Source: Pseudooceanicola nanhaiensis DSM 18065 (lineage in GTDB: Bacteria; Pseudomonadota; Alphaproteobacteria; Rhodobacterales; Rhodobacteraceae). Taken from it: DNA of 64,000 bases. The first letter of the stretch is position 1, and each line of letters opens with the position of its first letter. Under the pieces are notes generated by a model. The model was given only the letters and a program-made list of their open reading frames with translations, did not search any database and had not been told where the DNA came from. The DNA is taken from positions 124,001 to 188,000 of the forward strand of contig NZ_JHZF01000014.1 of assembly GCF_000688295.1 (NCBI RefSeq). The letters run 5' to 3'. The translations under genes and the position numbers were made by a program. Shown here piece by piece: positions 35,798 through 44,638 of this stretch.

Positions 35798-36226
35798 CGC
35801 GCGGCGCGCGCCTGCGGCGACGCCCCGCCCGCCATCCCGTCGGGCGCCCCTGCCATGATTGCGACTCAATTGCCGGGCGAAGCGACGCGTTTTCCGGCAG
35901 ATTGCGCAAAGCTGGCTGGGCGAGTTGCCCATAATGCGGGCACAGCTGCCGATTTCCGCCCATCAATTGAGCATCTCTCCCGGGCTGCGCCTCCGCCGGA
36001 CCCTGTCCAATTCCCCGACGGCGGCAAAGCCGCTCTCTTGGTCACCGCGCGCCCCGAGCGGCGCGGAACAGGGATTGCGGTGACGGGCGGACTACCAATC
36101 ACGGCCCGCCACCGCTGAGACGCAACAAGACGTCGTCCGAGGGATCTAGGGGGGAGTCTGCGCGGGATCAACCGCCAGCAGTCCCTGTCCGTGCGGCGGC
36201 GCGACGAGAAGGGAACCTTCACCACC
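35798..36226 (+). promoter_or_regulatory. Long upstream region of urtA
   Basis: 429 bases without a supported gene, and less GC-rich in places than its surroundings. It contains two TCAATTG-type motifs (35866-35872 and the palindrome TCAATTGA at 35963-35970) about 95 bases apart, and a small TGGGC/GCCCA hairpin at 35917-35931. Nitrogen-controlled urt operons usually have long control regions. I cannot identify an NtrC site or a promoter with confidence. Confidence 0.35.
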
Positions 36227-37513
36227 ATGTCGCATTTTCTGAAATCAATGCTGGGCGCCGCCGCCGGATCGCTGATCTTCGGCACGACCGCCGTGGCGCA
36301 GGACGACACCATCAAGGTCGGCGTCCTCCACTCGCTCTCGGGCACGATGGCGATCTCCGAGACGACGCTCAAAGACACGATGCTGATGCTCATCGAAGAG
36401 CAGAACAAGAAGGGCGGCGTGCTCGGCAAGCAGCTCGAGGCCGTGGTGGTCGATCCGGCCTCCGACTGGCCGCTCTTCGCCGAGAAGGCCCGCGAGCTGC
36501 TGACCGTCTCGGACGTCGACGTGATGTTCGGCTGCTGGACGAGCGTGAGCCGGAAATCCGTGCTGCCGGTGATCGAGGAGCTGAACGGCCTCCTGTTCTA
36601 CCCGGTCCAGTACGAGGGTGAGGAATCCTCGAAGAACGTCTTCTACACCGGCGCCGCGCCGAACCAGCAGGCGATCCCGGCGGTCGACTACTACCTCGAG
36701 GAACTGGGCGTCGAGAAATTCGCCCTGCTCGGCACCGACTACGTCTATCCGCGGACCACGAACAACATTCTCGAATCCTACCTGAAGGACAAGGGCATCG
36801 CGGCCGAGGACATCTTCGTCAACTACACCCCCTTCGGCCATTCCGACTGGTCCAAGATCGTCGCCGACGTCGTGGCGCTCGGCGCCGACGGCAAGAAGGT
36901 CGGCGTGGTCTCGACCATCAACGGTGACGCGAACATCGGCTTCTACAAGGAACTCGCCGCCGCCGGCGTCTCGGCCGAGGACATCCCCGTCGTCGCCTTC
37001 TCGGTGGGCGAGGAAGAGCTCTCGGGCCTCGACACCTCGAACCTCGTCGGCCACCTCGCCGCGTGGAACTACTTCATGTCCGCCGAGAGCGACGAGAACG
37101 ACGCCTTCATCGACGCATGGCACGCCTTCATCGGCGACGAGAAGCGCGTGACCAACGACCCGATGGAAGCCCATTACATCGGCTTCAACATGTGGGTGAA
37201 CGCGGTCGAGGAGGCCGGCACCACCGACGTCGACGCCGTGCGCGAAGCCATGTGGGGCCAGGAGTTCCCGAACCTGACCGGCGGCACCGCGGTGATGGGC
37301 ACCAACCACCACCTCTCCAAGCCCGTGCTGATCGGCGAGATCCGCGACGACGGCCAGTTCGACATCATCTCGGAAACCGACCCGGTCCCCGGCGATGCCT
37401 GGACCGACTTCCTGCCGGAATCCGCGGTGCTCGAGGCCGATTGGAAAGACCTCGAATGCGGGATGTACAACACCGACACCAAGAGCTGCGTCCAGATCAA
37501 GTCGAACTACTGA
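36227..37513 (+). CDS. urtA: Urea ABC transporter substrate-binding protein (428 aa)
   Basis: Periplasmic urea-binding protein of the UrtABCDE transporter. A signal peptide (MSHFLKSMLGAAAGSLIFG, cleavage near AVAQ) is followed by the family start IKVGVLHSLSGTMAISE. FGCWTSVSRKSVLPVIEELN and FYPVQYEGEESSKNVFYTGA are diagnostic of UrtA as against other branched-chain-type binding proteins. ATG 36227 follows AAGGGA by about 12 bases; an upstream GTG at 36191 would spoil the signal peptide. First gene of a five-gene operon in the standard order. Confidence 0.96.
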   Translation: MSHFLKSMLGAAAGSLIFGTTAVAQDDTIKVGVLHSLSGTMAISETTLKDTMLMLIEEQNKKGGVLGKQLEAVVVDPASDWPLFAEKARELLTVSDVDVMFGCWTSVSRKSVLPVIEELNGLLFYPVQYEGEESSKNVFYTGAAPNQQAIPAVDYYLEELGVEKFALLGTDYVYPRTTNNILESYLKDKGIAAEDIFVNYTPFGHSDWSKIVADVVALGADGKKVGVVSTINGDANIGFYKELAAAGVSAEDIPVVAFSVGEEELSGLDTSNLVGHLAAWNYFMSAESDENDAFIDAWHAFIGDEKRVTNDPMEAHYIGFNMWVNAVEEAGTTDVDAVREAMWGQEFPNLTGGTAVMGTNHHLSKPVLIGEIRDDGQFDIISETDPVPGDAWTDFLPESAVLEADWKDLECGMYNTDTKSCVQIKSNY

Positions 37514-37528
37514 CCTGACCTGACCGTG

Positions 37529-37560
37529 GGGACCGGCGGCCCCTCCCTGCCGCCGGTCCC
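37529..37560 (+). terminator. Strong hairpin after urtA
   Basis: A perfect 12-bp stem, GGGACCGGCGGC (37529-37540) with GCCGCCGGTCCC (37549-37560), encloses an 8-base loop. There is no T tract. Located after the abundant binding-protein gene, it probably stabilises the urtA message 3' end or reduces read-through into urtB. Confidence 0.6.
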
Positions 37561-37593
37561 GTCCCCTCCCGGAATACAAAGTTGATCGCCTCC

Positions 37594-39564
37594 ATGATCC
37601 GACCCCTCAGGGCGGCGCTGCTGCTCCTCTCCCTCTCGGTCTCGCCCGCGCTTGCGCAGACCGGAGCGCTCTCGCCGATCCAGGCCCTGCTGCAGGAGCA
37701 CCGCGAGGCGATCGAGAAATCCTCCCGCCGCACGATCCAGCCCGCCATCGACGCGATCCGCGACAGCGGCCTCGACGCGGCGCCGCTGGTGCTCGAACAA
37801 TGGGGCGCGCGGAACATGTGGCAGCGCGAGGACGACGGGCTGTTCTTCTACGCCGAGGAGGTCGATCGCGACACGCTCCGCATCTTCGACTTCGCCACCG
37901 CGCAGAGCATCGGCGAGTTCCCCGACGACGCGTTCGACCAGCTGAAACCCAACTCCGGCATCCAGGGGCTGATCGCCTCCGCGCTCGTGAAATTCCAGCT
38001 GAACGATCCGGACCCGGCGAAGCGGCGCGATGCGCTGGCCGCGCTCGCCCGGAACGGCAACGAACGCCACCTGCCCATCCTGCGCGAGTCGATCGGGGCC
38101 GAGCCCTCGGCCGGCATCCGCCAGCAGAAGGAACGGCTGGAACGGCTGCTCACCATCTCCTTCGGCGCCTCCGACGCGGAGCGGATCGAGGCGATGGACC
38201 ATTTCCGCGGGGACCTCGCCGTCGACGTGCGCGCCGCGCTGAACCCGATCCTCGCGACCACGACCGAGGTGGTCGAGGGCGACGTGCCCGCCGAGGGCCA
38301 GAACATCGCCCGCGCGTTGCGCCCCGGCTCCGAAAGCTTCCCCGAGGCCGCGGCCTACGACCTGCTGGTCGCCCGCGACATGGCCCCCGCGCGCCTCTCT
38401 CCGGACGATCAGCGCAACGCGCTCGCCGCCAACATCGCGGACGGACGCGTCGGCGGCGTGCCGGTCGGCGAGCTCTCCGACCCCGCCGCGCGCGACCGCG
38501 CCTACGCGGGGCTCGTGGAGGCCGGGCTGGCCCCGCCCGCCGCCACCGGCGACGAGGTCGCCGCCGCCGTCGAGGCGCACAGCTTCTACGAACGCTACCG
38601 CGAAGCCTCCGGGGCGGTGACCGAAGCGGCGCAGGAGGTGCTCCGCTCGATCGAGGTGAAGCTCGCCTTCAACCAGTTCCTCGACCTGACCCTCGATGCG
38701 CTCTCGCTCGCCTCGATCTACTTCCTCGCGGCCATCGGCCTCGCCATCACCTTCGGCGTCATGGGCGTCATCAACATGGCCCATGGCGAATTCATCATGA
38801 TGGGCGCCTATACCGGCTACGTGGTCCAGCAGCTGATCCCCGACTACACGCTGTCGCTGATCGTCGCGCTGCCCTGCGCCTTCGCCGTCACCTTCGCGGC
38901 GGGCGTGGCGATGGAGCGCCTCGTGATCCGCTGGCTCTATGCCCGCCCGCTCGAGACGCTGCTCGCCACCTTCGGCATCTCCATCGCGCTCCAGCAGCTC
39001 GCCAAGAACATCTTCGGCACGCAGGCGCGGCCGCTGACCTCGCCCGGCTGGCTCGACGGGGCGCTGTCGTTCAACGACGTGGTCTCGATCTCCTACATCC
39101 GGATCGCGATCTTCGTGCTGGCCCTCGTCTTCCTGGCCTTCTTCCTCTTCCTGATGAAGCGCACCCGCCTCGGGCTCGAGACCCGCGCCGTGACCCAGAA
39201 CCGCAACATGGCCGCCTCGATGGGGATCAACCCCGACCGGGTGAACATGCTGACCTTCGGCCTCGGCTCCGGCATCGCCGGGATCGCGGGCGTCGCCATC
39301 GGGCTCTACGCCAAGGTGACCTCCGAACTCGGCTCCGACTACATCGTGCAGAGCTTCATGACCGTGGTCGTCGGCGGCGTCGGCAACATCTGGGGCACGC
39401 TGCTGGGCGCCACGATGATCGGCTTCCTGCAGAAGGGGATCGAGTGGTTCAACCCGTCGAACACGCTCGCCGCCCAGACCTACATGATCATCTTCATCAT
39501 CATCTTCATCCAGTTCCGCCCGCGCGGCATCATCGCCCTCAGGGGCCGGGCCGCAGGAGACTGA
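37594..39564 (+). CDS. urtB: Urea ABC transporter permease UrtB (656 aa)
   Basis: Inner-membrane permease of the urea transporter. The first ~360 residues are not membrane permease sequence: after a signal-like helix (ALLLLSLSVSPALAQTGALS) comes a helical HEAT-like region (DAIRDSGLDAAPLVLEQWG, DPAKRRDALAALARNGN), presumably periplasmic. The permease part starts near residue 365 (LDLTLDALSLASIYFLAAIG) and includes INMAHGEFIMMGAYTGYVVQ and VVGGVGNIWGTLLGA. Long UrtB proteins of this kind are known in proteobacteria. ATG 37594 is chosen over TTG 37582. Confidence 0.95.
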   Translation: MIRPLRAALLLLSLSVSPALAQTGALSPIQALLQEHREAIEKSSRRTIQPAIDAIRDSGLDAAPLVLEQWGARNMWQREDDGLFFYAEEVDRDTLRIFDFATAQSIGEFPDDAFDQLKPNSGIQGLIASALVKFQLNDPDPAKRRDALAALARNGNERHLPILRESIGAEPSAGIRQQKERLERLLTISFGASDAERIEAMDHFRGDLAVDVRAALNPILATTTEVVEGDVPAEGQNIARALRPGSESFPEAAAYDLLVARDMAPARLSPDDQRNALAANIADGRVGGVPVGELSDPAARDRAYAGLVEAGLAPPAATGDEVAAAVEAHSFYERYREASGAVTEAAQEVLRSIEVKLAFNQFLDLTLDALSLASIYFLAAIGLAITFGVMGVINMAHGEFIMMGAYTGYVVQQLIPDYTLSLIVALPCAFAVTFAAGVAMERLVIRWLYARPLETLLATFGISIALQQLAKNIFGTQARPLTSPGWLDGALSFNDVVSISYIRIAIFVLALVFLAFFLFLMKRTRLGLETRAVTQNRNMAASMGINPDRVNMLTFGLGSGIAGIAGVAIGLYAKVTSELGSDYIVQSFMTVVVGGVGNIWGTLLGATMIGFLQKGIEWFNPSNTLAAQTYMIIFIIIFIQFRPRGIIALRGRAAGD

Positions 39565-39616
39565 TCCCATGTTCAAAGGCATCCCCGCCAACCGCAACCG
39601 CGCGCCGCTCCGCCTG

Positions 39617-39679
39617 CTTCCTCTTGCCAGAAATATCCCGGGGGAGTCGCCGCAGAGCGGCGACGGGGGCAGCGCCCCC
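39617..39679 (+). repeat. Dispersed hairpin element, copy B
   Basis: Conserved edge CTTCCTCTTGCCAGAAATAT then CCCGGGGG, followed by stem 1 GTCGCCGC-AGA-GCGGCGAC (39646-39664) and stem 2 GGGGGC-AGC-GCCCCC (39665-39679). It lies in the 159-base gap between urtB and urtC, the only wide gap after urtB in the operon. A weak ORF frame runs through it but has no support. Confidence 0.8.
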
Positions 39680-39723
39680 GAACACCGGAAAGACAAGGCG
39701 CAGCGTCCGAAGGGAGAGCGGTC

Positions 39724-40953
39724 ATGAGAAACACCTTCATCGCCCGCAACCCCTCGGTGCTGGTCTTCCTTGCGATCCTCGCGGTCTTCACCATCGCGGT
39801 GACGCTGCTCTCGCACGCCTACGGCACCGGCGGGCTCTCCACCTCCTTCGTGAAGACCCTCGGCAAGACGCTCTGCCTCTGCCTCGTCGCCATCGCGATG
39901 GACCTCGTCTGGGGCTATTGCGGGATCCTCTCGCTCGGCCATTTCGCCTTCTTCGCGCTCGGCGGCTACGCGATCGGCATGTGGCTGATGTACGCCCGGA
40001 CCGAGCTGATCGTGACCCAGAGCCTCGCCAACGCCCCGATCCCGCCGACCGAGCAGGAGGTCGTCGACGCCATCGGCTCCCAGATCTTCGGCGTCGTCGG
40101 CTCATCCGACTTCCCGGCCGTCTGGGTCTTCGCCCATTCCTTCTGGCTGCAGGCGCTGATGGTGATCGCCGCCCCCGGGCTGCTCGCGCTGATCTTCGGC
40201 TGGCTCGCCTTCCGCAGCCGCGTCACCGGCGTCTACCTCTCGATCCTGACGCAGGCGATGACGCTGGCGCTCTCGCTCTACCTCTTCCAGAACGAATCCG
40301 GGCTGCGCGGCAACAACGGGCTCTCGGGTCTTCAGAACCTGCCCGGCGTGCAGGCCGGGCAGGACGAGATCTCCGTCTGGTTCCTCTGGGGCTCGGCCCT
40401 GGCGCTCGGGCTCGGCTACGTGCTGGCGGCCTGGGTCGTCTCGGGCAAGTTCGGCTCGGTCGTGCGCGGCATCAGGGACGACGAGGCGCGGGTGCGGTTC
40501 CTCGGCTACTCGGTCGAGGGCTACAAGCTCTTCGTCTTCACCCTGACCGCGATCATCGCGGGCATCGCGGGGGCGCTCTACTACCCGCAGGCGGGCATCA
40601 TCAACCCGGGCGAGATGGCCCCGATCGCCTCGATCTACCTCGCCGTCTGGGTCGCCATCGGCGGGCGCGGCCGGCTCTACGGCGCGGTCATCGGCGCGGC
40701 CTTCGTCTCCCTCGTCTCGACATGGTTCACCAGCGGTCAGGTGCCGCCCCTGAACCTCGGGGTCTACACGGTGGACTGGGTCGACTGGTGGCTCGTCCTT
40801 CTCGGCGTCTCCTTCGTCCTCGTGACGCTCTTCGCGCCCAAGGGGATCGGCGGGCTGATCGACCTGATCACCGACCGGGTGACGCCCGACCGGCACGGCG
40901 CGGATTACGGCCCCGACAAGGGCGCGCTGCAGGAAGGGGAGGGCCGCCGATGA
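39724..40953 (+). CDS. urtC: Urea ABC transporter permease UrtC (409 aa)
   Basis: Second permease of the urea transporter. About ten hydrophobic helices; family segments LVWGYCGILSLGHFAFFALG near residue 62, FRSRVTGVYLSILTQAMTLA near 162, and IRDDEARVRFLGYSVEGYKL near 250 (the EAA-like loop contacting the ATPases). ATG 39724 follows GGGAGAGCGGTC. Its stop overlaps the urtD ATG (ATGA). Confidence 0.96.
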   Translation: MRNTFIARNPSVLVFLAILAVFTIAVTLLSHAYGTGGLSTSFVKTLGKTLCLCLVAIAMDLVWGYCGILSLGHFAFFALGGYAIGMWLMYARTELIVTQSLANAPIPPTEQEVVDAIGSQIFGVVGSSDFPAVWVFAHSFWLQALMVIAAPGLLALIFGWLAFRSRVTGVYLSILTQAMTLALSLYLFQNESGLRGNNGLSGLQNLPGVQAGQDEISVWFLWGSALALGLGYVLAAWVVSGKFGSVVRGIRDDEARVRFLGYSVEGYKLFVFTLTAIIAGIAGALYYPQAGIINPGEMAPIASIYLAVWVAIGGRGRLYGAVIGAAFVSLVSTWFTSGQVPPLNLGVYTVDWVDWWLVLLGVSFVLVTLFAPKGIGGLIDLITDRVTPDRHGADYGPDKGALQEGEGRR

Positions 40954-41690
40954 GCGCGCTTCTCGAGGTCTCGGGCGTCTCCGTCACCTTCGACGGGTTC
41001 CGGGCGATCAACAACCTCAGCTTCGAGATCGGCCCGGCCGAGCTGCGGGCGATCATCGGGCCGAACGGGGCGGGCAAGACGACCTTCATGGACATCGTCA
41101 CCGGCAAGACGAAGCCGGACGAGGGGCGCGTCTTCTGGGGCGAGGCGTCGCGCAACCTCCTGAAGCTCTCCGAGGCGCGGATCGCGCAGGAGGGGATCGG
41201 CCGCAAGTTCCAGCGCCCCACGGTCTTCGAGGACCAGACGGTGCGCGACAACCTGATGATGGCTGTGAAGAACAAGCGCTCCCCCTTCCCGGTGCTCTTC
41301 TGGAAGCCGAAGTTCCGGGACAACGCCCGGGTCGAGGAGCTGGCCTCCGAGATCGGCCTGGCCGACGCGCTGAGCCGCAAGTCGGGCGAGCTGAGCCATG
41401 GCCAGAAGCAATGGCTCGAGATCGGGATGCTCTTGGCGCAGGAGCCCCGGCTGCTGCTCGTGGACGAACCCGCGGCGGGCATGACGCTGGCCGAGCGCGA
41501 GCACACCACGGACCTGCTCAAGGAGGCCGCGAAGACCCGCGCGGTGGTGGTGGTCGAGCACGACATGGAATTCGTCCGCCGGCTCGACTGCAAGGTCACC
41601 GTGCTGCACGAGGGCTCGGTGCTGGCCGAGGGGACGCTGGATCACGTGACGAAGAACCAGCAGGTCATCGATGTCTACCTGGGGCGCTGA
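40950..41690 (+). CDS. urtD: Urea ABC transporter ATP-binding protein UrtD (246 aa)
   Basis: One of two ATPases of the urea transporter. Walker A GPNGAGKTTFMDIVTG near residue 35, signature LSHGQKQWLEIGMLL near 150, Walker B RLLLVDEPAAGMTLAE near 170 and the switch His in VVVEHDMEFVR near 197. The signature is LSHGQ instead of LSGGQ, which is normal for the UrtD/LivG group. Overlaps urtC by four bases. Confidence 0.97.
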   Translation: MSALLEVSGVSVTFDGFRAINNLSFEIGPAELRAIIGPNGAGKTTFMDIVTGKTKPDEGRVFWGEASRNLLKLSEARIAQEGIGRKFQRPTVFEDQTVRDNLMMAVKNKRSPFPVLFWKPKFRDNARVEELASEIGLADALSRKSGELSHGQKQWLEIGMLLAQEPRLLLVDEPAAGMTLAEREHTTDLLKEAAKTRAVVVVEHDMEFVRRLDCKVTVLHEGSVLAEGTLDHVTKNQQVIDVYLGR

Positions 41691-41693
41691 GAG

Positions 41694-42389
41694 ATGCTGA
41701 GAACCGAGAACCTCACCCTGCATTACGGCCAGAGCCAGATCCTGAACGGGATCGACATGGAGGCCCGCACCGGCGAGGTCACCTGCATCATGGGCACCAA
41801 CGGGGTGGGCAAGACCTCGCTCCTCAAGGCGATCTCGGGCACGCATGTCCGCTCGGGGGGCAGCGTGTTCCTCGACGGGCAGGACATGGGGCGGATGCCC
41901 GCGCACCAGCTGGCCAAGGCGGGGATCGGCTATGTCCCGCAGGGCCGGATGATCTTCCCGCTCCTGACGGTGAAGGAGAACATGGAGACGGCATTCGCCT
42001 GTCTCCCGCGATCCGAGCATCACATCCCGGACGAGATCTACGAGCTCTTCCCGATCCTGGAGGACTTCCTCGGGCGGCGGGGCGGCGATCTTTCCGGCGG
42101 GCAGCAGCAGCAGCTGGCGATTGCCCGGGCGATGCTGACCAGGCCCAAGCTCCTGCTGCTCGATGAGCCGACCGAGGGGATCCAGCCGAACATCATCCAG
42201 CAGATCGGCCGGGTGATCGAATACCTCCGCGACCAGGGCAACATGGCGATCGTGCTGGTCGAGCAGTATTTCGAATTCGCCTACGGGCTGGCCGACCGGT
42301 TCTACGTCATGAAGCGCGGCGCGGTGACGGCCTCGGGGGGCAAGGGCGAGATCTCGAAAGAGGCGCTGATGGCCGAGGTCTCGGTATAG
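41694..42389 (+). CDS. urtE: Urea ABC transporter ATP-binding protein UrtE (231 aa)
   Basis: Second ATPase of the urea transporter (LivF-like). Walker A MGTNGVGKTSLLKAISG near residue 34, signature LSGGQQQQLAIARAML near 131, Walker B LLLLDEPTEGIQPNI near 152 and VLVEQYFEFAY with the switch position near 187. The three-base spacing after urtD supports co-translation. It ends the operon, followed at once by a hairpin. Confidence 0.97.
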   Translation: MLRTENLTLHYGQSQILNGIDMEARTGEVTCIMGTNGVGKTSLLKAISGTHVRSGGSVFLDGQDMGRMPAHQLAKAGIGYVPQGRMIFPLLTVKENMETAFACLPRSEHHIPDEIYELFPILEDFLGRRGGDLSGGQQQQLAIARAMLTRPKLLLLDEPTEGIQPNIIQQIGRVIEYLRDQGNMAIVLVEQYFEFAYGLADRFYVMKRGAVTASGGKGEISKEALMAEVSV

Positions 42390-42393
42390 AAAA

Positions 42394-42419
42394 CGGGCCG
42401 CCGGAGGTCCGGCGGCCCG
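42394..42419 (+). terminator. Terminator hairpin after urtE
   Basis: An 11-bp stem, CGGGCCGCCGG (42394-42404) with CCGGCGGCCCG (42409-42419), 4-base loop, starts 5 bases after the urtE stop. It is followed by TGTCGTCATTTG, a weak U-rich tail at best. It also lies between convergent genes and could serve both strands. Confidence 0.7.
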
Positions 42420-42470
42420 CTGTCGTCATTTGTGCGGAGAGGCGCCTCGGGCGCCGTCACGCGGGAAAGG

Positions 42471-42926
42471 TCAGTCCCAGAAGCCTTCGTCCACGTCTTC
42501 CATCGCTTCGAGTTCTTCCTCGTTGAAGCGGGTGACATAGGCGTAGGTCTTGTCGTCGACTGCGACGAGGCTCACGTCCTCGACCGAGATGGCGACATGC
42601 TTGTCCGCGATGTCGAGGAAGCCGCCGACTTCGGCCACGATGCCGATCAGCTTGCCGTCGCGCGAAAGGATCAGGTCCTCGATCTCGCCGATCTCGTTCC
42701 AGCCCTCGCCGACGCCGTCATAGACGGTCGAGGAATCCCAGGCGGCGCCTTCGTCGCGGGCTTCGTTGGACGTGTAGATGTTGCCGCCGGTGATGTCGCG
42801 GCTGCGGATCAGGTCACCCTGCATGCCGGCGATCTTGGACGAGGCGCTGTCCGCCATCGTGTCCTGCGCGCTTGCGGCGCCGGTCATGAGAAGAAGAGCG
42901 ATAGACGTGGCTGCAATGGTTTTCAT
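42471..42926 (-). CDS. PRC-barrel domain protein, exported (151 aa)
   Basis: A signal peptide (MKTIAATSIALLLMTGAASA, cut before QDTMAD) is followed by a PRC-barrel-like domain: GWNEIGEIEDLILSRDGKL then IGIVAEVGGFLDIADKHVAI and EDVSLVAVDDKTYAYVTRF. The C-terminus is very acidic (EEELEAMEDVDEGFWD). The GAGG-rich site ACAGGAGGCTACAC before ATG 42926 is an excellent ribosome-binding site and fixes the start. Proteins of this type are abundant in alphaproteobacteria and of unknown role. It lies between urtE and rnpB. Confidence 0.9.
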   Translation of the reverse strand: MKTIAATSIALLLMTGAASAQDTMADSASSKIAGMQGDLIRSRDITGGNIYTSNEARDEGAAWDSSTVYDGVGEGWNEIGEIEDLILSRDGKLIGIVAEVGGFLDIADKHVAISVEDVSLVAVDDKTYAYVTRFNEEELEAMEDVDEGFWD

Positions 42927-43021
42927 GTGTAGCCTCCTGTGTTCAGTTCCGTTTGCTGTGGACCCAACCAGCCGAAGCCCGTGAAGTTTCATTGTTTTTC
43001 GAAAATGTCTGCCGGGGAGGG

Positions 43022-43438
<417 letters not shown>

Positions 43439-43527
43439 AAACGCGGGCCGGTCAACAGGCCCGAATTCCGCAATGGACGCCTGCGGTGCGATCCGTCATC
43501 ATCCGCCGACAAGGGAGACCCACCATC

Positions 43528-43983
43528 ATGCGCAAGTTTCTCGTCATCCTCGACGACAGCCGCGAATGCCTGAACGCCATGCGTTTCGCCGCGATGCGCG
43601 CGGCCAAGACCGGCGGCGGCGTGGCGATCCTGTCGATCATCGCGCCAGAGGATTTCAGCCACTGGATCGGGGTCGGAGAGGTCATGCGCGAAGAGGCCAA
43701 GGAGCGGATCGAGGCCCATTTCGAGGTCTACGCCAAGTGGATGCGCGACCGGCAGGGGATCGAGCCCGAGCTTGTGATCCGCGAGGGCGAGGCGGTGCCC
43801 GAGATCCTCGCCCAGATCCGCGAAGACCCGGACATCGGCGTTCTGGTGCTGGGCGCCGGGACCGAGAAGAGCGGGCCCGGGCCACTGGTCAGCCAGCTTA
43901 CCAAGGGGGCGGGTACGCTGCCGATCCCGATCACCATCGTGCCGGGCGACATGTCCAAGGAAAAGCTCGAGGCGATCACGTGA
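43528..43983 (+). CDS. Universal stress protein family (151 aa)
   Basis: UspA-like nucleotide-binding protein. N-terminal strand MRKFLVILDDSRECLNAMRF, a central KTGGGVAILSIIAPEDF and a C-terminal DIGVLVLGAGTEKSGPGPLV with SQLTKGAGTLPIPITIVPGD, which corresponds to the G-x2-G-x9-GS/T phosphate loop. ATG 43528 follows GGGAGACCC. The next gene's GTG start overlaps its stop. Confidence 0.9.
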   Translation: MRKFLVILDDSRECLNAMRFAAMRAAKTGGGVAILSIIAPEDFSHWIGVGEVMREEAKERIEAHFEVYAKWMRDRQGIEPELVIREGEAVPEILAQIREDPDIGVLVLGAGTEKSGPGPLVSQLTKGAGTLPIPITIVPGDMSKEKLEAIT

Positions 43984-44513
43984 AGGCCCTCTGGCTCCAC
44001 GGGGCCGGGGCCGGGGCGCAGGACGCCCCCTTCGACAAGGTGCGCACCCTGCTGGACGGGGCCGAGATCATCGCGCCGCAGCTTGGCGAGCCGGAGGCCG
44101 CCGGCTGGGGCGACGCCATTGCGGATGCGCTCGACGCGCTCCCGCCCGAGGCGCTGCTCATCGGCCATTCCTTCGGCGCCACGATGCTGCTCAAGGTGCT
44201 GGCCGAGCGGCGTCCGCACCGGCCCGCCCCCGCGCTCTTCGGGTTCGCCCCGCCGTGGTGGGGGCCGGAGGGCTGGGGCCACGAGGACTTCCATTTCCCC
44301 GACGATGCCGCGGCGGCGCTCGACGGGGTGGGGGCGCTCAACTTCTATCACGGCACCGCGGACGACGTGGTGGAGCCGGCACATTCCGCGCTCTACGCCC
44401 GCGCCTTTCCGCGCGCCCGCTGTCAGCTCGTCGACGGGGCCGACCACGTCTTCGCAGGCGCCGAGCTGTCCGATTTCGCCGCGGACCTCGCGCGCGCGGA
44501 CCTGCGCGGCTGA
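43980..44513 (+). CDS. Alpha/beta hydrolase, DUF1749/RBBP9-like small type (177 aa)
   Basis: Small alpha/beta hydrolase. KALWLHGAGAGAQDAPFDK at the N-terminus is the oxyanion-hole HG region. The nucleophile elbow is LIGHSFGATMLLKVL (Ser near residue 62), followed by the acid Asp in NFYHGTADDVVEP and the final His in VDGADHVFAGAE. It starts with GTG overlapping the preceding stop (GTGA), so it is coupled to the stress protein. The substrate is unknown. Confidence 0.85.
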   Translation: MKALWLHGAGAGAQDAPFDKVRTLLDGAEIIAPQLGEPEAAGWGDAIADALDALPPEALLIGHSFGATMLLKVLAERRPHRPAPALFGFAPPWWGPEGWGHEDFHFPDDAAAALDGVGALNFYHGTADDVVEPAHSALYARAFPRARCQLVDGADHVFAGAELSDFAADLARADLRG

Positions 44514-44560
44514 ACCCTGCGAGACCCTGCGAGACCGGGCCCCCCGATTGGGCCCCACGA

Positions 44561-44608
44561 TTTAGAATCGTTCCAAAACTTGACACTCCGCGCCCCGGAG
44601 CGCATATC
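44561..44608 (+). promoter_or_regulatory. Irr-type iron control element and promoter of the nfuA-like operon
   Basis: TTTAGAATCGTTCCAAA (44561-44577) is a near-perfect inverted repeat of the form TTTAGAA-N3-TTCTAAA, the ICE box bound by the haem-responsive regulator Irr in alphaproteobacteria, with one mismatch in the second half-site. Directly downstream are TTGACA (44580-44585, perfect -35) and CATATC (44603-44608, 17-base spacer, weak -10). A site just upstream of -35 could activate or repress. The operon encodes an Fe-S carrier, so iron control makes sense. Confidence 0.6.
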
Positions 44609-44638
44609 TGTGACCGCAACACGAAAGGGGCGTCAGAG

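Noticed and set aside
37507-39942. Minus-strand frame of 811 codons across urtB
   Set aside because: Antisense shadow of an intact urtB. Long antisense frames occur opposite most genes here because of the high GC.
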